Origin: Merluccius polli
Taxonomy: Eukaryota > Chordata > Actinopteri > Gadiformes > Merlucciidae
Assembly: GCA_030340625.1 (NCBI GenBank)
Contig: JAOPHQ010004282.1
Location: forward strand, 62,001-126,000
Length of the DNA: 64,000 nucleotides
Reading direction: 5' to 3'
In this document: piece after piece, positions 1-11,015 of the stretch
Layout: the number at the start of each line of letters is the position of its first letter
Numbering within the stretch: the first letter of the stretch is position 1
The notes under the pieces: generated by a model
Told to the model about the DNA's origin: nothing
The model's database searches: none
Seen by the model: only the letters and a program-made list of their open reading frames with translations
Program-made: the position numbers and the translations under genes

Positions 1-2619
1 GGCTTTGTTAATCCCAAATGACTTTAGCTTCCTGAGTAGATACTGTCTCTGATGGCACTTTTTAAGGATTTCCTCTGTATTAGAGGAAAACCTTAGCAGG
101 TTGTCGAAGGCTGTTCCCAGGTATTTGTATACCTCCACTATCTCTACTGGCTCCTGCTGGATGATAGTGGTGACTGCCTCAGCCAACTGTCTCTGCTTGG
201 GGGAAAAGGTCACAATCATGTCCTTGGTCTTGCTTATGTTAAGCTCAAGACAAGACTTTTCACACCATAATATGAAGTCCTGCAGGGCTGAGCTATGATG
301 TTGTATATGACTGGGAAGCAGAGACAGGAGGACTGTATCATCAGCAAATTTTACAAAGTGGCAGTTTGGTTGGGTGGATCTGCAGTCGTCAGTGTAGAGG
401 ATGAAGTGAAGTGGAGAGAGGACACAGCCTTGTGGAGAGCCAGTGGAGGTGAAGAGGGTGTCGGACAAGGTGTGGTTCACCAACACCCTCTGTGATCTGT
501 TGGTGAGGAAGTCAATAATCCACAGAGTGAGTTGGTGGTTGAGGTGGAAGCGAGTGATGAGCTTCTCAGCCAAAATGTGTGGCTGCATGGTGTTGAATGC
601 GGATGAGAAGTCTGCAAACAGAAGTCTGACTGTGGTCTTGGGAATTTCCAGATGCTGATGGATGGTGTTTAAGATGAATATTTTTGCGTCATCGACACCC
701 CTGCCAGCCTGGTAAGCAAACTGCAATGGATCCATCATCGAGCCAGTAGCCATGGTGATGTGCTCCTTGATGATCCTCTCCATGGCCTTCATGACCAAGG
801 AGGTGAGAGCCACCGGTCTAAGGTCGTTCAGGACCTTGGTGGTGCCCTTCTTTGGGATGGGAATCACTGTTGAGTTTTTCCACATCGCGGGGACTGTGCT
901 GCTGGTCAAAGAGCCCTGGAACAGATGCTGGAACACACCTCCCAGCTGCTCAGCACAGTGCCATAGGGTCCGCCCACAGATGTTATCTGGCCCTGGAGCT
1001 GTGTTCTTTTTAGTCCTTTTGAGGGCTCTCACCACCTCTGATGTGTTGATGATGAGGCCGGAGTCATCGGGTCTGAGAGTGGAGATGATTGATTCTAGCT
1101 GGGTGCTGTTGTCCTTTTCAAATCTGGTGTAGAAGGAGTTAAGATCATTTGGGAGTGAAGTGGAGCTGCTTCCAGCTACCTGGATGGGCTTGCGACTGGT
1201 AGAGACAGAGTTCACTGCTGCCATGTTCTTGATACCTTGCCAAGCTGCACGGAGGTTCCCTTTTTCAAAGGTCTGCTCCACTTTGTTCTTATATTTTAGC
1301 TTGGCAATTTTTATGGCTCGCTTGACCTCTCTGTTTACCTCCTTCTTTTCAGCTTCAGAACCTGTAAAAAATATTCTCTTTTTCTTATTCAGTATGTTTT
1401 TTAGATCTTTAGTCACCCAGGGTTTATTGTTAGGGAAGATTGTAACCTTCTTGGAGGGGATAATGTTGTCTACACAGAAATTTATGTATGCCACGACTGT
1501 ATCCGCTTGCTCACTGATGTTGGTGGAGCAGGAGGTGAGGGTATTCCAGTCTGTGGTTTCGAAACATCCTTGAAGCCTGTCAATACGGTCTGGTGTCCAC
1601 TGTTTGATGTCTTTGTTGACTCTCTCTGTTCTCTTAACCACAGGTGTGTAGGCAGGAGCGAGCAATATGGTGCTGTGGTCAGCAGAGCCTAGGGGAGGGA
1701 GGGAGACGGCTCTGTAGGCGTCTGGGACTGACCCATAGCATTTGTCCAGTGTTTTCCCTAGACGGGTGGTGCAGTTGACATACTGGTAGAATCCTTTAAA
1801 TGACTTATCAATTGAACAATGATTGAAGTCGCCCATGATGAATTTGGGGGCGTCCGGAGATCTCTGTTCGAGTCTGTCGAGCACATTTTTTATATGATCT
1901 GTAGCAGTGGTTGCATTTGCTCTGGGGTGGATATAAACCAGAATGAAAAACAGTTGTGGGAATTCCCTGGGAAGGTAGAAGGGACGCAGGGAGACAGCCA
2001 AGAGTTCAATGTCTGGGTTGCACAGTTCTTCTCTGACAACAACTGTTTTGCACCAGCGTGGATTGATGTAAAGGCAGACACCACCGCCATGGTGCTTGCC
2101 GGTCAGTTCAGTATCACGGTCTAACCTTACAGGAGGCCCAAAGCCATCTATGTACATGCTGTCACTGTTGTCACTTCCAGTCAGCCACGTTTCAGTGAAA
2201 GCCAGAATGGAGGCCGTCCGGTATTCATACATGTGAAAAACGTTAGCTTGCAGTTCATCAGTCTTGTTACGCAAAGAGCGCACATTAGCAAGGATCACTG
2301 AGGGGAGTGCACGGTACTTACTTTCTCCTCGTCTGAGTCTTGCTTTAATTCCACCCTTCTTCCTCCCCCGTCTCATTACCTTCTTCCTATTGTTGTGCAG
2401 GGTGTCTGTCCGGTCAGTTGAGTGTTTACGTTGTAGCTCCTCCGGCAACTTGTCTATAGCAGGGGCTTGGTGAGAGTGGAGTTGCAGTTGAAGTAGAAAG
2501 TCCCTGGAATAAATAATCCGTTGGTTGTCCGGAAGTGTATATCCGTATGATGCAGTGGGCAGATAATCCAAGACAAAAAGTAGAAGCATAAAAGTCCATA
2601 GCGTCCATATGAAGTCCAT
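1..2619 (-). CDS. LINE endonuclease / reverse transcriptase, 873 codons visible, no stop
   Basis: The frame stays open from the ATG at 2619 to the window edge, and the reverse transcriptase continues beyond it. A TAG lies in frame about 39 bases upstream and no earlier ATG follows it, which fixes the start. The first 25 residues are hydrophobic (MDFIWTLWTFMLLLFVLDYL), which is unusual for a LINE protein. The endonuclease is seen as NVRSL at residue 112, TETWL with E143, GDFNH with D264 and SADHS with H315. The reverse transcriptase shows TAPGPDNI, FADFSSAFNT with D670, GSPQGCVLSP and FADDTVLL with D760 and D761. The protein should nick target DNA and prime reverse transcription of its own RNA. 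No internal stop or frameshift was found by reading the whole stretch. Confidence 0.88.
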   Translation of the reverse strand, partial: MDFIWTLWTFMLLLFVLDYLPTASYGYTLPDNQRIIYSRDFLLQLQLHSHQAPAIDKLPEELQRKHSTDRTDTLHNNRKKVMRRGRKKGGIKARLRRGESKYRALPSVILANVRSLRNKTDELQANVFHMYEYRTASILAFTETWLTGSDNSDSMYIDGFGPPVRLDRDTELTGKHHGGGVCLYINPRWCKTVVVREELCNPDIELLAVSLRPFYLPREFPQLFFILVYIHPRANATTATDHIKNVLDRLEQRSPDAPKFIMGDFNHCSIDKSFKGFYQYVNCTTRLGKTLDKCYGSVPDAYRAVSLPPLGSADHSTILLAPAYTPVVKRTERVNKDIKQWTPDRIDRLQGCFETTDWNTLTSCSTNISEQADTVVAYINFCVDNIIPSKKVTIFPNNKPWVTKDLKNILNKKKRIFFTGSEAEKKEVNREVKRAIKIAKLKYKNKVEQTFEKGNLRAAWQGIKNMAAVNSVSTSRKPIQVAGSSSTSLPNDLNSFYTRFEKDNSTQLESIISTLRPDDSGLIINTSEVVRALKRTKKNTAPGPDNICGRTLWHCAEQLGGVFQHLFQGSLTSSTVPAMWKNSTVIPIPKKGTTKVLNDLRPVALTSLVMKAMERIIKEHITMATGSMMDPLQFAYQAGRGVDDAKIFILNTIHQHLEIPKTTVRLLFADFSSAFNTMQPHILAEKLITRFHLNHQLTLWIIDFLTNRSQRVLVNHTLSDTLFTSTGSPQGCVLSPLHFILYTDDCRSTQPNCHFVKFADDTVLLSLLPSHIQHHSSALQDFILWCEKSCLELNISKTKDMIVTFSPKQRQLAEAVTTIIQQEPVEIVEVYKYLGTAFDNLLRFSSNTEEILKKCHQRQYLLRKLKSFGINKA

Positions 2620-2895
2620 ACTTGGAGCAGTGAACGCAAAGCTAGCTGGCTAATTACGTTAGCTCGTTGGTCCGATGTGTGTGTGAGGTGGTGGCAGCGC
2701 CCGCACAAACACACCACGAAAGTACTGGACTATACGGCAGCAATCGACCGTCAGTTGGTACCGATATACTTAAGGCTTAAATGAACAAAACACTCTCACA
2801 AACTCACAAACTCACATAACGTAACGAAGAGACAACATTCAAAGCTACTCACTGCACTTACCGGTCGACCGCACGAGCAGTGACCCGGAAGTGAG
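1..2895 (-). mobile_element. Jockey-superfamily LINE, 5' part, cut by window edge
   Basis: A non-LTR retrotransposon lies on the minus strand. Its 5' untranslated leader covers about 2620-2895, and its endonuclease-reverse transcriptase frame runs from 2619 past the left edge, so the 3' end is not visible. The protein has an apurinic-type endonuclease followed by a reverse transcriptase with an F-A-D-D active site, which fits the CR1/L2/Rex1 group rather than L1. I am less sure of the exact clade. Its 5' end abuts the end of a Harbinger-like element at 2900-2972, so it probably inserted into that element. The open frame suggests a young copy. Confidence 0.85.
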
Positions 2896-2899
2896 GGGC

Positions 2900-2972
2900 C
2901 TGAATAATCCTGTGTGCTATTGTAAGTAGGACTTACAAATTTGTTCTTAAGAACGGTTCGTGAATGAGGCCC
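2900..2972 (-). mobile_element. Terminal fragment of a PIF/Harbinger-like element
   Basis: Read on the minus strand, 2972 downwards begins GGGCCTCATTCACGAACCG and continues with a CTTAAGAA motif. It matches the end of the element at 14489-15240. Only one terminus is present because the Jockey-type LINE takes over at about 2895; the other end would lie left of the window. The host sequence at 2973 is the reverse transcriptase of an L1 copy, so this element jumped into an L1 first. Confidence 0.6.
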
Positions 2973-4676
2973 ATTGTTTTCTAGTCTAATTGCAATTATT
3001 GATGTGAATAATCTATAATCAATGTTAAGGACAGAAATAGGTCTATATGAACTGCACTCGGTCTTCTCTTTTCCCGCCTTAGGTATAACAGATATTATGG
3101 CCTGTTTCCACGATGCTGGGGTCTCGCCACCTTTAAGAACATGGTTGAAACATTTTAAAAGTATAGGTGTCAGGGAATTCCTGAATATTTTATACCATTC
3201 TGCTGGCAGCCCATCTACCCCTGGTACCTTATTTGTTTTTAATCTAGATATGGCCCTGTCAATCTCTGCTCTTGTAATTTCTTGTGTTATGAACGTATTT
3301 TGTTCCTCACCAATGGAACAGTTTCCAGAAACTGTTTAACTGTTGAGGGTCCCGCTAAATTAGGTTGGGAATATAAGTTATTATAATACGTTTCAAAGGA
3401 CTCCTGTATTTCTTCTGGTCTATGACACATCGTGTTTGTAATGGGATTTTTGATTTTAAATATTGATCTTTCTGACTGTTGTTTTCGTAGTCTCCATGCC
3501 AATATTTTTTTAGCCCTAGGTCCATTCTCGTAATAACTTTTTTAACTGTTTTATGTATTTAAGTTTATTTTCCACCTGGTTGTCGAGTATCTTGTTTAGT
3601 TCTAACTTTGTTAAACTTATTTGTTCTAACAGGATGGAATCTTTCCGCTCAATATGTTTATTTTCCAATGCTTTCAATTAGTTAGTCAAGTCTGTCAAGT
3701 CTTGTGTTTTTCTTTTTTCTTTCTTGATGACCACATTATAATTTTTCCTCTAAGCACTGCTTTGCCCGCATCCCATAAAACACTTGGTGATGTGTCCTCA
3801 TTACTGTTAAATTTTAGGTAATCTTTAATTTCCCTTTTAATAAACTCCTCACATTGATGGTCATTTAGGAGGCTGGTGTTAAGCCTCCAGATGGTGTTTC
3901 TGGGCTGGGCATCCAAATCTAATCTCAAATACACTCCAGAGTGATCAGACACATCTCTAACCCCAATTTTACATTCCACTATCCTATGTCTCTCAGAGGA
4001 AGACATGAAAAAATAATCAATTCTCGAGTAGACTGCGTGGGAGTGGGAGAAAAAAAGTATACTGCTTTACAGATGGGTGGAGTTCTCTCCATATGTCAAA
4101 CATACCGGTCCCTTTGAGCATTTTCCTTACATATAATGATTCAGAATTAACCTGTTTGGATGGATTTGTAGAATCCATATTGGGGTGCAACTGTACGTTC
4201 CAATCCCCCCCACAAATCAGGGTGCCTGAAGCTTCTGAGGCAACTAAATTAAATATTTCTTTAATCAATAATTTGTCCTGTCCTGGTGGTCTGTAGACAT
4301 TAAGTAATGTTACCTCATTTGAATCTATAAACCCTTTCACCAGGACATAACGCCCCTCCTTATCTGTAATCTGTGTGGAGAGCTGGAAGGCCACTTTGTT
4401 TGAAATGAGTATTGCAACTCCCCTTGCCCTTCCTGTTGTATATTAGGAATAAAATGTGTTTTTAAAACCTAGCTTTTTCAACTTTTCATGTTCACCTTTT
4501 ACCAAATGGGTTTCCTGCCAAAAGATTATATGTTGGTCTTCTCTTTTCATCTTCGCTATGACTTTTCCCCTTTTAATCGGATTTAGTAGCCTGTTAACGT
4601 TTAGTGTTATAACTCTGTATTCTTGTTGAAGCATACAACATCCAAAACAACTTTCATCACTGTACCATAGACCCAA
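2973..4676 (-). pseudogene. L1-type ORF2 remnant (endonuclease plus N-terminal reverse transcriptase)
   Basis: The reading frame is split into pieces at 4676-4443, 4394-4017, 4006-3695, 3502-3287 and about 3290-2973. The first piece reads VITLNVNRLLNPIKR and FWQETHLVKGEH, the endonuclease start with its catalytic glutamate. The second has ICGGDWNVQL, equivalent to the GGDFN motif, and the third has DVSDHSGVYL, the SDH motif. The fourth carries the pre-RT linker, and the last carries NKVPGVDGLPAEWYK and the first palm motifs. The active-site YADD part is missing because the copy is interrupted at 2972. It cannot make a working protein. Confidence 0.82.
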
Positions 4677-5038
4677 GGTGACCTTAAAATTAGAACGTGA
4701 ACATTTATAACAAAGAAATTAGAAAAAAAATTCATAAAGATCGACTTCCATAACAGACTTCCTCATAAAAAGAAATCTAAATCGAAAAGGTAAGCCTAAG
4801 ATTTACAAAGGGCCTCTTCAGTGCAAGCTGAGATATCTGACAGTGAGTATCAGCTCAGTGCACGCGCAGGGCTATATTAGCAGACTCCCAGACAGGGGTC
4901 TATTATTTTAAATTGAGCATAGGTATAGCATTAGTCCCACAAAAACATATATATATTTTTTTTTTCCTTTTTAAAAAAAATATTATTCTTACCCCGTCCT
5001 GGGGGAGACTCATCTCACCGTGATACCGGGGACACAAA

Positions 5039-5575
5039 TCAATTTGTGTCCCTGGTATCACAGCGAAAGCCGCGGAGCAAACTTTGCGCTCTCTCTTGGC
5101 TTGTTGTCTGACTCTTGCGCTTGGCGTTCACCGTCTCCCAGGACTTTTTCTTCAGCCTCTCTATCACCGCTGGTGCCGGAGCATTGTGTCTTTCCTCTCC
5201 ATCGCCGTCCGTTGCAAGCCCCCTCTTCTTCAGGTCCGCCATCGCCTCATCCGCGCTGCTGTAGGTGACGGAGCCACAGTCAAAAAACACCCATAGTTTT
5301 GCTGGTGGCGGAGTCTGGATGCGAAGCCCCTTTTCTTTAAGAAGTCTTCTGAATGGGGGCGTATGCCTTTCTCTTCTTCTGTGTCTCCGTTGGGTAATCC
5401 TGGTCAAAATACACTCTAACTCCATTCAGGTGAACTTCCCTTTTTTTCCAAGCGGAGCGGAGCACCTGCTCTTTTACTATGTATTCGAGGAAATAGATGA
5501 CCACTGACCGGGGGTTAGCACTCTGCGGGGGTTTGGGGGCGAGAGCCCTGTGGCAGCGTTGAATGCCAAGGAGGC
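5039..5575 (-). pseudogene. L1-type ORF1 C-terminal remnant
   Basis: Minus-strand peptide fragments match the RNA-binding part of L1 ORF1 proteins. About 5575-5430 reads HRALAPKPPQSANPRSVVIY, the usual end of the RRM-like domain. From 5425 down, fragments such as LLKEKGLRIQTPPPAKLWVF and VTYSSADEAM form the C-terminal domain. The two pieces join at about 5425 without a frame change. The N-terminal coiled coil is absent, so the element is truncated here. ORF1 protein normally coats the LINE RNA. Confidence 0.72.
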
Positions 5576-6735
5576 ATCTTCAGCCTTTCAAAGTGCTTTA
5601 CATTTTATTTATGGCTCACATTCACCCATGTGTGCATATAAATGAACAGTGGTGTCAGCACCCAAGCTTGTTGGTGAGCGATGATGAGTTAGATGTGTTG
5701 ACTATAAGGAAACACCCTAAGCACATCCTGCTAGTGTTAATAGCATTTCCTCAGCCCCTCCTGAGCTACTCTCAGACTCCGCTCACAGCTTCAATCTGCA
5801 GTGAGAGGGAAAAGTCCTGCACAACACCCCCCCACCCCCACCCCCGGATCGATTCGGTATTTTGGTTGTTCAAAAACCTATTGGCCTGAGGAAAAGTTGC
5901 TCAGTGGTCTCTCCCTGATGGATAACAACAAGATGAGATTAGTTAGCTTGGCAAAACAAATGAGGGAGGGGGAGAATGCAGAAAGAGCGAAAAGCAGTGT
6001 AATAGAAGAGGGAAAGGATAGGAGACACAGCAGCTCAAAAGAGAGGGAGAGTAAGGAGGACATGCAGGAATAACACAACTTGGGAAAGGAAAGAGAAATG
6101 TGAAAAGGTAGAACAATAGAGTGAACAGGAGAGTGAGAGAAGAGCGGGGAGGAACGTTGAAAGAGAGTGAACAGGGTGCAGAAGACGATATTGGATCCTG
6201 AATAACGACCACAACCAAGAAGGTGGGAGAATATAAGTGCTGTAAAAAAAATGTGAAGGAGAGGGAGCGAGGCCAGGGAAGATCATGTTTGAAAGAATGA
6301 TAAAATAGAGCAATGATAGTAGTTGCAGCTCTCCATATGATGGAACAGCTTATTGATCTTCGTTTTACAATCTAGGCATGCATTTATGGAGGATTATTAT
6401 GGGGGTGTAGATTATTTTCATACCCACACTGTTACCAGTAGAGGGTAGCAGCCACTCATTTCAGGCTACTATCGCTGCAAATAATTGTTCCTTAAAAGGT
6501 GACACACATTTACATATTTTATGTAAAATGCGTTCAAAGGTTGGAAGGGTACTTCCTCCATCACAGTGACTCACTGCCGGGTCACAATGTGCTCTGTATC
6601 CCCCCCCTCTGATGGCCCCAGGGATTCTCAGCAACTGCAATGCAAAATACTAACAATACTATTCAGACGAATGGATGGGCAACAAAAAATCAAAAAAGAT
6701 ATGAAGCCAGTTAAACACAAAAGATAAAAACTGAA
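5576..6735. other. No gene seen; purine-rich stretch
   Basis: I see no coding region or recognisable element. About 5940-6300 is rich in A and G on the plus strand (imperfect GGAGA and GAAAG runs), which explains several spurious pyrimidine-coded frames on the other strand. The part at 5590-5640, with AAAGTGCTTTACA followed by CACATTCACCCATGTG, resembles repeats common in fish genomes, but I cannot name it. Confidence 0.5.
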
Positions 6736-6739
6736 AGTT

Positions 6740-7150
6740 AGATGGCTTCTTTTTTGGTGACTAAGGCTTAGAGGTAGGTTGGGGGTTCCGTTGACAGCCA
6801 GTTCCATTGTTTTGAATCTAATGCAAGCTACTACAGGGAGCCAGTGGAGATCGCGGAAGAGGGGGGTCACATGGGAGAATTTTGGTAGGTTGAACTCGAG
6901 TCGTGCTGCAGTGTTCTGGATACACTGCAAAGATTTGATCATGGAGGCAGTGAGTCCAGCCAGGAGCAAGTTGCAGTAGTCGAGGTGGGAGATGACAAGC
7001 ACTTGGACCAAGAGCTGGGCTGCTTCCCTCATGAGGAAGGGCCGGATTCTGCGGATGTTTTAGAGAGCAAATCTGCAGGATTGGGCAACCGCGGTGATGG
7101 CTGATGGGGTTGGCTGTGCAGCAGACATACCGCAATGTCATCAACAGTGA
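6740..7150 (-). pseudogene. L2-type LINE fragment (end of reverse transcriptase)
   Basis: Minus-strand translation shows NIRRIRPFLMREAAQLLVQV, then SHLDYCNLLLAGL, QCIQNTAARLEFNLPKF and TPLFRDLHWLPV. These are the thumb region of fish L2-type LINEs. The same motifs occur in the larger L2 copy at 36.3-36.6 kb. The 5' part is absent and a frameshift lies near 7033, so this is a dead 5'-truncated fragment. Confidence 0.75.
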
Positions 7151-7433
7151 CCAATTGGTCCAACACATGCAGGACAGGGACACACAGTGGGTCATTTGGT
7201 TTGGCAAACCATCGGCTGTTTGGAAAGTTGTTGAGGGACACTAACATGCATACTAACCAGAATGCATTTACGCTTGAGTATAAGAAAAAAAAGGACACAA
7301 GCCGCCACTAATCACAAAAATTGTATAGCTGTATATTTGCATATGTATCTACATATGCATGGGATTTGATTGGCCATCCATTGTCCAAAAGGTAACGCTC
7401 CATTCCCTTATTCTGCAGTGCACGTGCTTCTAT

Positions 7434-7797
7434 TAGTCCAGTCATTTTAAGCCAAAATAGGGGTCAGGGTTGAACAAATTGCAACAGAAGCAAACTCAAC
7501 TGATTTTGAATCCTCAATATGTCCTGAGTAAGGAAAAAAAAGCCCCGAAGAATCCCAATAGGGGAAAGTTTCGAAAAAGACCCAAATATACCCTATTCAT
7601 ACGCCTATTCATTATTTTTCTCACGCAGATGGGAAAAAAAAATGTACCTTCAGATATCACCATGAAAATTATATTATTGAGTTGATTACTTACATCAAGA
7701 CAAACAAAAAATGTATTACAAGTTTTTTGAAATTGTTTGTTAACATGTGCAAACTGGGCATAATCTAATTACGTATGTGCTAATTTGCATAAATAGG
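7434..7797. repeat. Left inverted arm of the 7434-13672 element
   Basis: This arm matches the reverse complement of 13295-13672 followed by 11016-11048, with few substitutions and small indels. It holds the uninterrupted version of the site (AGATTATGCCC, reading from the right-arm sense) into which the 11051-13294 element jumped in the other arm. Outside this block the two flanks are unrelated, which marks the element ends. Confidence 0.82.
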
Positions 7798-7963
7798 CTA
7801 CCACAACGGATCTAAACCTTTGGATATAGCCAGGTGAAAATGTCTTGTTGAATCTTGTTGACATATAACAGTAAAATACTTAATGTTAAGGTCTGAATGG
7901 AACCCATTTAGATTACCATGAGCATTAATATATAGAGGCAGGAAGAAGTACTTTAAACCAGCC

Positions 7964-7969
7964 TTTATT
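7964..7969 (-). terminator. Polyadenylation signal AATAAA
   Basis: An AATAAA hexamer on the minus strand lies about 49 bases after the stop codon of the transposase-like gene that ends at 8018. Position and strand suit 3' end formation of that transcript. The hexamer is common by chance in AT-rich DNA, so support is moderate. Confidence 0.45.
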
Positions 7970-8017
7970 AATTTTAATTGCAAAGATGGGTTTTGGGGCT
8001 GGGTCCATGGGACTGTT

Positions 8018-10166
8018 TCACGGGGATGAGTCTGAGGGAAGAACAGGAGACAAGGGTAAGGAGAATGCAGAAGAAAAAATGTCAGACTGACTGGCCTCTT
8101 CAGCTGATATTGTTCCGTCCATCAAATTCTTATATATCTCCAAAGCTTCATCCACATCTGCATCTCTGCTCACCTCTGTCACCTGGTCTCCATCGCTGTC
8201 ATTGGTCTCCATCGCTGTAACAGCTTCAACTGACTCTGACTCTCCTTCCTTACTCTTGTCTGATGTTCCAGATTGCTGTGGTAGATTTACATTGAAAACA
8301 TCTGCCAGAATCAGTGCAGCTTTGCCAGACATCATGTGGATTACTGTGTTTGGGGCATAGATCAACTCCAGCACTTCTTGGAGTCCAGATGAGGCCATCA
8401 GGTGTCCGAAACAACCGAGGAAGCTCATCTCTGCATGGAAGCCACCCAAACGTAAGACGATTTGTCTCAGATCACTTTCCATCAGCTGAGAGTTGACGAT
8501 CATGAGAGCCTTCCACCAAAGAGGCTGATCAAAGGTGATGACTGGGGTGACATTGTGACGTTGCGCATGTTGACTAACATATTTCAGCGTTGAGAATATG
8601 CATGTGCTATCACTTGGATTCAGATCAATCATGGGCAGGAACATAACGCTCAACTTGCCAGGGTGGTCACCTTTATGCACAAACTGCATCATTCCTGACC
8701 ATGCTGGTCTGGGGGACCCGAAGAGGATGAATGACTTCCATAGGACATCAAGGTTTTCACAGCTATTCTGGACCTGAAGGCTCTGAAGCTTCTGGTAGGT
8801 TATTGCTGTGAAGTTGTGCCTTTCCTCTCTGAAGTACCGTACATCTACCCTTCCAACAGCTGCCACATCCAAGGAAGTAGCCTTCAACCTGGGGATTGTC
8901 TTCCTCGATGTAATTCCAGGGGTAATGGTGGCAATCATACCCATACCATGGAATGTACCAAGCCCATCAAGTGTGCGGATGTTATGGTCAACATTGTCGG
9001 CAGCATATTGGACAAACTGTGTTGATAGGTCAGGAATGTTAGCTCCATAGAACTTGGCTGCATTTCGCTCAAATCGGTGCACCTCCTCATATGAGCAGCA
9101 AAACCCAAGATGATGAAGAGTGTCAATGAGGAACTGTGAGGCAAAGTGGTGATATAGTTGTACACCCAATCCAAACTGAAGTGGTGCTAACATCACTCTA
9201 GGTCTGGTTGCCTGCATCAGTGCCTGTCCAATTGCCGCTACTTTGGCTTGAGTTTTGGTCCCAACAAATAGTTCTTCCAGGAGGAAGCGAAGAGTATCTG
9301 GAAGAATCCTGATGGCAGCCTCCGGAGATTCTATGTCATCGACATTCGGGTAAGATTCATTAGATAGCTCGATGTCTTTGATATCTTGTTTGATGAGCTT
9401 GGCTGCTGCTTTTACAAGCCTGATCTTCTCTTCATTTGTGTTTGTCTCCTTTTTCTGTGTGTCATAGTAGTCTTGCAGCACCGCCTTAGCTGTTATCTTC
9501 ATGGTAACCACGATTGGTTTTCCATCGATCAGAGTGTATATGATCTTCTCTCCGAAGTGTTCTTCCAGCCTTTTCTTCATATACGTATAAGTATATGCTT
9601 CACTTTCACTGTGTGCAAGCTTCTGCTGCATGAGGTCAATTAGATCCTTTATGGTGATCTGCTCATCATCGTTCTTTGTATGAAAATTCACACTGCAAGT
9701 CTGGTGATATACTGCTGCTATCTGCTGCATGTTGATCATGTGCATGCAGAATTCGTGCTTTCACAGCCTCTGACCATTCATCACCTCGTTCCTCACATGT
9801 TCCCAAAAGTGTCTCCTTGATGTCAATCGACCTGATTTGGTGAACTTCAGATTCCCATGGCCTCTTTCTCTTTTTACCAACCTCAGCTGGTGTACCACAA
9901 AAGAGGCAGTCAGTATTGAAAGAGAATGTACCATGTGATCTTCGCGTTTGTCTACTTGGTTTTGAGTCCTTGGCTATTTGTGGTCGTCTAGTATAAGAAC
10001 GTTGACAGTCTCTGTGCACTTTATCACCAGGTACAGTGAAAATGTTGTTTCTCATCTTTTTACTGGCCTTGTTGATAGACAAACTTCCCTTCTCTCCAAG
10101 TGTTGATAATGACCCTGATCCATCAACATTCTGCTTGCAAATGACACACTGTTCATATTCCTCCAT
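8018..10166 (-). CDS. Transposase-like protein of unassigned family, one frameshift
   Basis: Two overlapping frames form one gene. Residues 1-166 are read from 10166 to 9666 and a second frame of 575 codons from 9745 to 8018. The total span of 2149 bases is a whole number of codons plus one, so a single inserted base near 9735 explains the break. The N-terminal part has Cys/His pairs that could bind zinc (CVIC at residue 8, VHRDC, and CLFCG). The longer part has conserved-looking blocks AADNVDHN (D250 or D253 in the 575-residue numbering), ITFDQPLWWKA (D406), LRLGGFHAEMSFLG and SSGLQEVLELIYAP (E457). The D-D-E order and spacing suggest an RNase H-like transposase; this is inference. The C-terminal 90 residues are acidic and serine-rich. 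Proteins with the FDQPL/GGFH/GLxE blocks are, as I remember, common and unannotated in fish and cnidarian genomes. The gene sits alone between the inverted arms at 7434 and 13672, which is the main reason to call it the element's transposase. Confidence 0.68.
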
Positions 10167-11015
10167 TCCTGAAAATGGACAAAAAATCCACTCAATTCAA
10201 ACCTTTATGTAGACTGATAAATCTCACTGATCAATAATGCAAAGCAAACATAACAATTAACACTGATGGCAACATACAAAGCATATTCTTGTTTACCTCA
10301 CATTTAGGTGAACAGTAGGTGCAGATGGGACATGCGTTATGTGACACAACCAAGAATGGCCTACATTAGTAATGGGGGGAGTAAAGGGAGACAGAAAACC
10401 ATGTATAGAACAAAATTATTGTTTCTTGCTATTTCCAAATGTAACTTTCATCGTCATCATAATTTAGCCTACTGATGTTTTGGTTTTGTTGATATAACTA
10501 TAGCTTATATCTAAGCAATCTAATATGAATCCACTTTGAATCCTACTTTAACTAACATTTATGTGGACAGTCAGAACCAGTGTGGTGCAGTGTGTAGGCA
10601 TAGTCTACTCTAGATAAAAGAGATAAAGTGTTAGGCTAGAGTAGCATGAAGATAACCACAAAACCATATTCTATTTATCACACTTATTACAGGCAAATAC
10701 TGTCATTCATTAAGATATGGATACATGGGTTATCGTAGGCATTGCACTGCCATGTAAGTCATTCAAGTCAATTAGTCTCGAGACAGCTAACAAGTTCTTT
10801 GCTGCTGCTAGCTTAGCTAGCTAACACAACTGTGTAGTGAAAATATTCACCAATCCTAAACTTGACATCTTTTCACCAATAATAGTCGTACCACAGCTCA
10901 ACACACATCCAGATGATCCCAATAAATTGTAGTGTATCACCAGGTATTCCGCACCGTACGCCGTACAGTGTGGGGGCCCCAGCCAGCCACACCGTGGGCC
11001 GGGGCCCTGTTCTGG
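10167..11015. other. 5' flank of the transposase-like gene; no further gene seen
   Basis: This stretch lies between the gene start and the right inverted arm and should hold the promoter. It is AT-rich except for a GC-rich patch at 10960-11010 containing GGGGGCCCC. I found no coding segment, clear TATA box or splice arrangement that I could defend. Confidence 0.4.

Larger units (their letters stand above)
2973..5575 (-). mobile_element. L1/Tx1-type LINE, degraded (copy A)
   Basis: This is a 5'-truncated L1-type element on the minus strand. It contains, in transcription order, the C-terminal part of ORF1 (5575-5039), an inter-ORF stretch (5038-4680) and the endonuclease and start of the reverse transcriptase of ORF2 (4676-2973). 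The reverse transcriptase is interrupted at 2972 by a Harbinger-like terminus, directly after a segment reading RPISVLNIDYRLFTSIIAIR. Many stops and frameshifts show that it is old. Confidence 0.8.

Noticed and set aside
5940..6300. Coding exon on the minus strand
   Set aside because: Frames there are pyrimidine-biased leucine/serine/phenylalanine strings from purine-rich DNA.
7978..8220. Small genes antisense to the transposase-like gene
   Set aside because: They overlap the long frame completely and have no features of their own.
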